From: JABMMZ01 sp964505065
Lineage (GTDB): Bacteria > Bacteroidota > Bacteroidia > NS11-12g > UBA955
DNA: 64,000 bases
Direction: 5' to 3'
NCBI GenBank assembly: GCA_964505065.1
Contig: CAZDGF010000010.1
Coordinates: forward strand, 1 to 64,000
Below the pieces are notes generated by a model. It was given only the letters and a program-made list of their open reading frames with translations, was not told where the DNA came from and searched no databases. Both the position numbers and the translations under genes were made by a program. Below, piece after piece: positions 58,569 through 64,000 of this stretch (position 1 is its first letter; every line of letters begins with the position of its first letter).

Positions 58569-59399
58569 ATGAAGAAACTCTTACTTAATTTTTTTATTTT
58601 AATTTTTTTAAAAGCAAGTGCTACCGACACATGCAAATTAAATTTAATGGCTAAATTTATTACACATGATGTTTGCGAAAATCAAAATATAATTTTGTCA
58701 AATCAAACAACAACTATTTATTCAAATATTACTTATAATTGGGATTTTGGCGATGGTACTTTTTCTACAGATAAACTTCCTATAAACAAAAAATATAAAA
58801 CTTATGGGGAAGATTATACTTTTCTAATTAAGCTATTTGTAAATGCTAATAATGGTTGTATTGATACTTTTAATAAAATAATTACAATAAATGGAGAGCC
58901 AAAAATAAAAGTAGAGAAAGTATTTGACTTTAACTTACCTCAAAATATATCTGCATTTGAAGTAAAGTATTCAAATAATCGAAACTTGAAAAATATTCAA
59001 TGGGTATTACCTAATAACGATATTAAAGATAAAGATACTATTCATATTTTAAATACTATAAAAGTAATTAAAAATAGAGTATTAGCTATTGCTACAAATC
59101 ATCAAAATTGTATAGGTAAAGATAGTACATTGTTTTTTGCTGTTGGAAATATTAAATCTTTAAAGCAAAATCCTAACATTCAATTTGAAAACCCTACTAA
59201 CAAAAATTTAATTCTAAAAAATTTATCTTCAAATACAAGCTATGCAATAGTTTCGGAATTAGGTATTATTTTAAAAAATGGAGTTTTAAAAGAGGGAATA
59301 AATGAAATTAATTTTTCAAATAGTGGTATATATTTTTTGGAAACCCAAGATAATAATGGTATAAAGTATTATCAAAAGATAATAGTCTTACATTTCTAA
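58569..59399 (+). CDS. Small PKD-domain exported protein
   Basis: 276-residue protein with signal peptide MKKLLLNFFILIFLKASA and one PKD-like domain near residues 25-110 (YNWDFGDGTFST, with Cys residues at both ends). A second Ig-like domain follows. The C-terminal 70 residues resemble a degenerate T9SS type A sorting domain (FENPTNKNLILKN, then SGIYFLETQDNNGIKYYQKI), lacking the usual YPNP. Its last 12 bp overlap the convergent FAH-family gene. The function is probably structural or adhesive, related to the larger PKD proteins here. Confidence 0.72.
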   Translation: MKKLLLNFFILIFLKASATDTCKLNLMAKFITHDVCENQNIILSNQTTTIYSNITYNWDFGDGTFSTDKLPINKKYKTYGEDYTFLIKLFVNANNGCIDTFNKIITINGEPKIKVEKVFDFNLPQNISAFEVKYSNNRNLKNIQWVLPNNDIKDKDTIHILNTIKVIKNRVLAIATNHQNCIGKDSTLFFAVGNIKSLKQNPNIQFENPTNKNLILKNLSSNTSYAIVSELGIILKNGVLKEGINEINFSNSGIYFLETQDNNGIKYYQKIIVLHF

Positions 59400-60404
59400 A
59401 GTTTGTTTTTTCAATGCCAATATTGAAAAATCCGATTCTACGGCTTTTATGGTATTGGTAAGTTTACCCAAGCCTGTAATTTCCATTTCTACTATATCAT
59501 TGGCTTGTAGCCATTGTGGTTTATAGCTTTTATCGTTTAGCAAGCCTGTTCCATTTAGTTCTAAAAAGCAACCTGTGCCTACTGTGCCACTGCCAATTAC
59601 ATCGCCAGCCAATACATCTACACCATAAGCGCAACGCTCTATTATTTCGGCAAATGTCCAATCCATTTCGGCTACATTGCCGCTGCTAACTTGTATGCCA
59701 TTTACCCAACATTTCATATCCAAATTATGGCTATTGCCTGTGTGGTTGGCTTTGGCTGCTGTTAGGTTGGCTTTCAGTTCATCGGGCGTTATTAAGTAAG
59801 GACCAATAACAGTACTAAAATCTTTGCCTTTGGCTGGACCAAGGTTTAAAAGCATTTCTTCCATTTGCAAAGTACGTGCGCTCATATCATTCATAATGGT
59901 ATAGCCTGCTATGTATTCATCGGCTTTTTCGGCTTTTATGTTACGTCCTTTTTTACCCAAAACTACAGCAATCTCTAATTCAAAATCTAATTTTTGAAAA
60001 TGGTCGGGCATACACCAAATATCGCCAGGACCTTGTATGGCATTATGGTTGGTAAAATAAAAAATAGGATATTGGTCAAATTCAGGTATCATAGGCACAC
60101 CTCTGTTTCTGCGAGCTGCTGCTACGTGTTGCCTAAAAGCGTAACCATCTCTGCAACTTGTTGGGTTGGTTATTGGTGCTTGTAAAACATTATCTGAATA
60201 GGCTATGCCCTCAATATTTGTTTTACCTTCTATAATTTCTAATTCTGCTTGCCTTATGGCATCCATTCCGCTTTCGCCAGTTTGCAAAAGTGTAAGCATG
60301 TCGTTTGGCAAAGTATTGTTATGTGCATTTACATCGTATAGTTTACCATTGGTGTATAGCCCAAGTCTATCGCCATTATTGGTTTTAAAGGTTACTAATT
60401 TCAT
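59388..60404 (-). CDS. Fumarylacetoacetate hydrolase family protein
   Basis: 338-residue FAH-superfamily enzyme cleaving C-C bonds in acyl-pyruvate-type compounds. Metal-binding and active-site stretches are visible: KLDFELEIAVVLGKKGRN, GYTIMNDMSAR and, near the C-terminus, GDVIGSGTVGTGCFLE. It could be the fumarylacetoacetase-like step of tyrosine or homogentisate breakdown in Bacteroidota, but the substrate is not fixed by sequence. It starts 3 nt after the PGI/PMI gene, so the two form an operon. Confidence 0.88.
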   Translation of the reverse strand: MKLVTFKTNNGDRLGLYTNGKLYDVNAHNNTLPNDMLTLLQTGESGMDAIRQAELEIIEGKTNIEGIAYSDNVLQAPITNPTSCRDGYAFRQHVAAARRNRGVPMIPEFDQYPIFYFTNHNAIQGPGDIWCMPDHFQKLDFELEIAVVLGKKGRNIKAEKADEYIAGYTIMNDMSARTLQMEEMLLNLGPAKGKDFSTVIGPYLITPDELKANLTAAKANHTGNSHNLDMKCWVNGIQVSSGNVAEMDWTFAEIIERCAYGVDVLAGDVIGSGTVGTGCFLELNGTGLLNDKSYKPQWLQANDIVEMEITGLGKLTNTIKAVESDFSILALKKQTLEM

Positions 60405-60407
60405 TTT

Positions 60408-61391
60408 TTAAAATGTTTTTAAGAAATTTTTTAAGCCCATAATATTGGGTACACTCATTTTATCTGCCCCTTTTTTATCGCTTAAATATATAGAATACCA
60501 ATCGGTAATATAAATGGCTTTGTAAAGTTCAAAGATAGAGGCATTAGCCAAGTTTATTTCATATATTTTATTGCCTTGTTGTTCAAGCAATTGTTTAAGG
60601 TAGGCAAAACGCCCTGTATTGCGAGGGTTTGAAAAACTATTGATAAATATAAAATTGGTAGGCAATGCGCCATAATAGGTTTCAAATACATTGTGATTTG
60701 CCTCTGGCAGCACATTTACAAAGCATTCTGTTTTGGCATTTTCTTGCAATTGTTGGCAAAAACGAATACCTACTGCTTCTGTAGCATTATCGGTAACTAC
60801 AGCATATTTATTTTTTATACTTGCCTCAAAAAAAGCAAGCATTTGTTTGGCTTCATTTTTATAGTTTTCTTTATTTTGATAAATAACATTTGTGTTTTCT
60901 AATTCTGTTTTGGTATCTACATTAAACAATTCGCCAAGAATAAGTAAATTATAAGTAAGCGAGAAGCCAAGTGCCATACGGGGTTGATAGCCATTTTCTA
61001 CTGTATAAAGATTTCTTTTATCGGCTATGGCAAGCTCTGTAAGTTCGCCTCCAGATGATATAATGATAATTGTACAACCCAATTGCTTTGCTTGGGCATA
61101 CATTGCTAAAGTTTCTTCCGTAGTGCCGCTATAAGAGCTAAGAATTACCAAAGATTTTGAATTGGTATAGTGTGGCAAACTATAATCGCTATATACCTCT
61201 ATGGGCAAGGTAGCCTTATCTGTAAAATAGGCTTTTGCTATTCTGCCTCCAATGCCGCTGCCACCCAAGCCGCAAATAATAACATTATCGAAATTATTTT
61301 TTAAAAGCCCATGCCCATTATAATTGGCTATGGCAAATTGTATTTGATTGTAAAATTGTTCTAAAGATATTTCGTGTGTTATTGCCGACAT
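60408..61391 (-). CDS. Bifunctional phosphoglucose/phosphomannose isomerase
   Basis: 327-residue SIS-domain isomerase of the bifunctional PGI/PMI family first described in archaea and also present in Bacteroidota. It has the first SIS signature CGLGGSGIGGRIA, the second ILSSYSGTTEETLAMY, and the family catalytic region VLPEANHNVFE, where most members have NHNE. It would interconvert glucose-, mannose- and fructose-6-phosphate. It is the first gene of an operon with the FAH-family gene. A near-consensus -7 sequence (TATTTTCG) lies upstream. Confidence 0.87.
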   Translation of the reverse strand: MSAITHEISLEQFYNQIQFAIANYNGHGLLKNNFDNVIICGLGGSGIGGRIAKAYFTDKATLPIEVYSDYSLPHYTNSKSLVILSSYSGTTEETLAMYAQAKQLGCTIIIISSGGELTELAIADKRNLYTVENGYQPRMALGFSLTYNLLILGELFNVDTKTELENTNVIYQNKENYKNEAKQMLAFFEASIKNKYAVVTDNATEAVGIRFCQQLQENAKTECFVNVLPEANHNVFETYYGALPTNFIFINSFSNPRNTGRFAYLKQLLEQQGNKIYEINLANASIFELYKAIYITDWYSIYLSDKKGADKMSVPNIMGLKNFLKTF

Positions 61392-61560
61392 ACATTTTTA
61401 AAAAATGCGAAAATACAAAACTTACACAATTATTAAACGCTTAAATTCAAAATTAATGATTTTATGATGTTATATTTATAGAATTTATAACACCTTATTA
61501 TTTTTAGAAGTAGGGGTTTGAACAGATTTTACCCTATTTCTTATTTTAGAAATAATTTTT

Positions 61561-64000
61561 TTAGCGGCTTTTGGCTTTGCCTAAGTTTTTCACACCCAAT
61601 TTCTCTTTCAAATACTCTCCAGTATAGCCCTCTTTACTTTTTATCATATCTTCTGGTGTGCCTTCAAATACTAAATTGCCGCCTGCATTGCCACCCTCTA
61701 CACCAAGGTCTATTATCCAATCGGCACATTTTATTACCTCCATATTATGCTCTATAATAATAACGGTATGCCCTTTCTCTATTAGGGCATTAAAGCAATA
61801 CAATAGCTTTTTAATATCATTAAAATGTAAGCCTGTAGTGGGTTCATCAAAAATAAAAACAGTATGGGTTTCTTTGCTATTGCCTTTACCTAAAAAAGTG
61901 GCAAGTTTTACCCTTTGTGCTTCGCCTCCACTTAGGGTATTACTGCTTTGCCCAAGGGTTACATAGCCAAGTCCTACTTTTTGCAAAGGCTCTATTTTAT
62001 TGGCTATGGTAGTATTTTCTGCAAAAAATTCCATTGCTTCATCTACAGTTAAATCTAAAATATCGGCTATATTTTTGCTTTTGTAAGTTACTTCTAATAT
62101 TTCTTCTTTAAAACGCTTGCCTTTACAGAACTCACAAGGTAATATTAAATCTGCCATAAATTGCATTTCTATGGTTACATCGCCCTCACCTTTGCAATGC
62201 TCACATCTGCCGCCATCTACATTGAATGAAAAATGAGAGGGTTTTAGTTTTTTAACTTTTGATGCGGGTAATTCTGAAAACAAATCTCTAATGCTATCAT
62301 AAGCTTTTAGGTAAGTAATAGGATTGCTTCTGCTCGATTTTCCAATAGGGTTTTGGTCTACCATTTCCACTTGTTTTACCAAATGAATATCGCCAGCTAT
62401 ACGCTCGTGGTTGCCAGTTTTTGTGCTTGTAAAATCGCCAATGGTTTTTTGCAAAGCAGGGTAAAAAATATTTTTTACCAAAGTGGTTTTTCCACTACCG
62501 CTAACGCCTGTAATGCAAGTAATAACTTGCAATGGAAACTTAACATTGATGTTTTTTAAATTATTTTCTCTTGCGCCTATTATTTCTATGCTATTGCGCC
62601 ATGTTCGTCTATTTTGTGGCAGTTCTATATTTTCTTTTCCACTTAAATATTTCCCTGTAAGGCTATTATCATCTTTCAATATTTCATTAAAAGTACCGCT
62701 AAACACCAAATTACCTCCTTTTGTACCAGCCATTGGTCCTATATCTATAATTCTATCGGCAGCTTTCATCATTTCATCTTCATGCTCTACAACTATTACC
62801 GTATTGCCTATGGCTTGTAGGGTTTTTAACACTTCTATCAGTTTTTTAGTATCTCGTGGATGCAGCCCAATGCTTGGCTCATCTAAAATATACATACTGC
62901 CTGTAAGACTGCTGCCAAGCGATGTTGCCAAATTGATACGTTGCGATTCGCCACCACTCAAAGTATTGCTCAATCTATTCAAACCCAAATAGCCCAAACC
63001 TACATTTTGCAAAAAATGCAATCTGTTTTTAATTTCTAAAAAAATACGTCCTGCTATTTTGGTATCTGTTTCGCCCAATTTTACTGCCGAAAAATAAGCA
63101 TTGGCATTTTCTACACTCATTAGCACCACCTCTTGTAGCGATATTTTTTCAGGTACCGTCTTACTTGCATTAGTGGCTACCAATTTTACATAAGCGGCAT
63201 CTTTTCTTAAGCGTGTTCCCTTACAATCAGGACATACAGTACGCCCACGGTAGCGACTAAGCATTACACGGTATTGAATTTTATACGATTGTGTTTCTAT
63301 GTATTTAAAAAATTCATTTAGCCCTTGCACTTTATCATTGCCTTGCCAAAGCAAGTCTTTTTCTGCATCTGTTAAATCGTAATAAGCCCTATGCGATGGA
63401 AAATTAAATTTTACAGCTTGCTTTACAAAATTATCTTTCCATTCGCCCATACTTTCACCTTTCCATGGCACAATACAGCCCTCAAATACCGAAAGGCTTT
63501 TATCTGGAATTACCAAATCTTCATCTATTCCTATTACATTGCCATAGCCCTCGCAAGTTTTGCAAGCACCAATTGGATTATTAAAACTCAAAAAATCTTG
63601 TGTTGGTATTTCAAATTGAATGCCATCTAACTCAAACTTATTGCTGTATTCCGTTATTTTATCTTCTATTTTTAAAAAACAACTTCCTTTGCCTTCCCAA
63701 AAAGCACTTTCAATACTATCTGCTGCTCTGCTTAATAAATCTTCATCAGTACTATCTGCTACAATTCTGTCAATTACCAAATAAATGGCTTTGGGTTTCA
63801 AATCTTTTTTTATATCTATTTCAGTTAGTTTTTTTATTTCGCTATCAATTAAAATTCTTACAAAACCTTGCTGAATATATTTGTCTAAAGTTTCTTTTTC
63901 TTTGCCTTTTTCAAAAGTTAATTTACTTAAAATTAATACACTTTCTTCGTTTTGCATTTGCTGTATTTGGGCTACAACATCGGCAACAGTTTGGCGTTTT
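61561..64000 (-). CDS. uvrA: Excinuclease ABC subunit A, 5' end beyond the window
   Basis: Partial gene: the C-terminal 812 residues or so of UvrA, the damage-recognition ATPase of nucleotide excision repair. The frame runs open to the window edge (RQTVADVVAQIQQ before the internal Met at 63957), so that Met is not the start and roughly 130 N-terminal residues, with the first Walker A, are missing. Both ABC signatures are present (LSGGESQRINLA and LSGGEAQRVKLA), with the second Walker A GVSGSGKTTLV, zinc-binding Cys pairs in CEHCKGEG and CEFCKGKRF, and Walker B stretches YILDEPSIGLHP and FIFDEPTTGLHF. Confidence 0.96.
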   Translation of the reverse strand, partial: KRQTVADVVAQIQQMQNEESVLILSKLTFEKGKEKETLDKYIQQGFVRILIDSEIKKLTEIDIKKDLKPKAIYLVIDRIVADSTDEDLLSRAADSIESAFWEGKGSCFLKIEDKITEYSNKFELDGIQFEIPTQDFLSFNNPIGACKTCEGYGNVIGIDEDLVIPDKSLSVFEGCIVPWKGESMGEWKDNFVKQAVKFNFPSHRAYYDLTDAEKDLLWQGNDKVQGLNEFFKYIETQSYKIQYRVMLSRYRGRTVCPDCKGTRLRKDAAYVKLVATNASKTVPEKISLQEVVLMSVENANAYFSAVKLGETDTKIAGRIFLEIKNRLHFLQNVGLGYLGLNRLSNTLSGGESQRINLATSLGSSLTGSMYILDEPSIGLHPRDTKKLIEVLKTLQAIGNTVIVVEHEDEMMKAADRIIDIGPMAGTKGGNLVFSGTFNEILKDDNSLTGKYLSGKENIELPQNRRTWRNSIEIIGARENNLKNINVKFPLQVITCITGVSGSGKTTLVKNIFYPALQKTIGDFTSTKTGNHERIAGDIHLVKQVEMVDQNPIGKSSRSNPITYLKAYDSIRDLFSELPASKVKKLKPSHFSFNVDGGRCEHCKGEGDVTIEMQFMADLILPCEFCKGKRFKEEILEVTYKSKNIADILDLTVDEAMEFFAENTTIANKIEPLQKVGLGYVTLGQSSNTLSGGEAQRVKLATFLGKGNSKETHTVFIFDEPTTGLHFNDIKKLLYCFNALIEKGHTVIIIEHNMEVIKCADWIIDLGVEGGNAGGNLVFEGTPEDMIKSKEGYTGEYLKEKLGVKNLGKAKSR

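Noticed and set aside
61518..63630. Plus-strand frames opposite uvrA
   Set aside because: The uvrA motifs are intact on the other strand; these are antisense shadows.
1..64000. CRISPR array, tRNA or rRNA genes
   Set aside because: No regularly spaced identical repeats and no cloverleaf or rRNA signature were found in the gaps. The only RNA gene I can support is the SRP RNA.

Overview
The window looks like chromosomal DNA of a low-GC member of the Bacteroidota, closest in flavour to Chitinophagales, Sphingobacteriales or Cytophagales; the exact order cannot be fixed from sequence reading alone. Evidence: type IX secretion (T9SS) cargo with type A and type B C-terminal sorting domains, a PorP/SprF-family protein, Bacteroidota-type outer-membrane barrels, an S46 dipeptidyl-peptidase, a small SRP RNA, few recognisable Shine-Dalgarno sequences, and many exact copies of the Bacteroidota -7 promoter element TAnnTTTG.

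Layout. 1-12.9 kb: surface and secretion genes (PorP/SprF, a Fic protein, a BBP2-type barrel, two T9SS type A proteins, a Porin_10 protein with a co-transcribed membrane protein, a T9SS subtilase). 13-18.7 kb: metabolism and housekeeping (kmo, a cyclophilin, def-ruvX, lysA). 18.8-23.1 kb: a 1445-residue adhesin-like T9SS type B protein. 23.3-24.3 kb: a decayed toxin-antitoxin locus beside a membrane-protein gene broken by a small transposable element. 24.4-32.5 kb: serS, a Kazal/T9SS protein, an L,D-transpeptidase, a second decayed toxin-antitoxin locus, SRP RNA, an S46 peptidase, rpsT. 32.6-43.8 kb: a glycosyltransferase, the orf150-rsmI-lnt operon, lipoproteins, a vWA/T9SS protein, a TlpA thioredoxin, Uma2, and a Wzi/RemB-like barrel. 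43.8-44.5 kb: a third gene broken by the same small element. 44.6-55.7 kb: secA, murQ, carA, dnaB, an RluA-type pseudouridine synthase and murB. 55.7-57.4 kb: a DUF6922/AbiEii pair and a complete yefM-yoeB module. 57.5-64 kb: mdh, a small PKD protein, an FAH-family hydrolase, a bifunctional PGI/PMI, and uvrA running off the window.

The strongest unexplained signal is a family of three 145-bp elements (24040-24184, 28957-29101, 43967-44111). All have the same length, imperfect terminal inverted repeats starting CCCAAATT, and flanking 5-bp A/T-only direct repeats. Each interrupts a different reading frame, and removing the element plus one pentamer restores that frame exactly. Each element is itself bipartite, with an A/T pentamer of the target type in the middle, and one internal stem shows a compensatory base change. 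The second toxin-antitoxin locus, which carries one of these elements, is also bracketed by a 23-bp duplication of the 3' end of the L,D-transpeptidase gene, so it looks like a cassette inserted at a gene end.

Many genes have their -7 element only 4-8 nt upstream of the start codon, which predicts leaderless or nearly leaderless mRNAs. Names rest on motif and family recognition by eye; no database search was possible.
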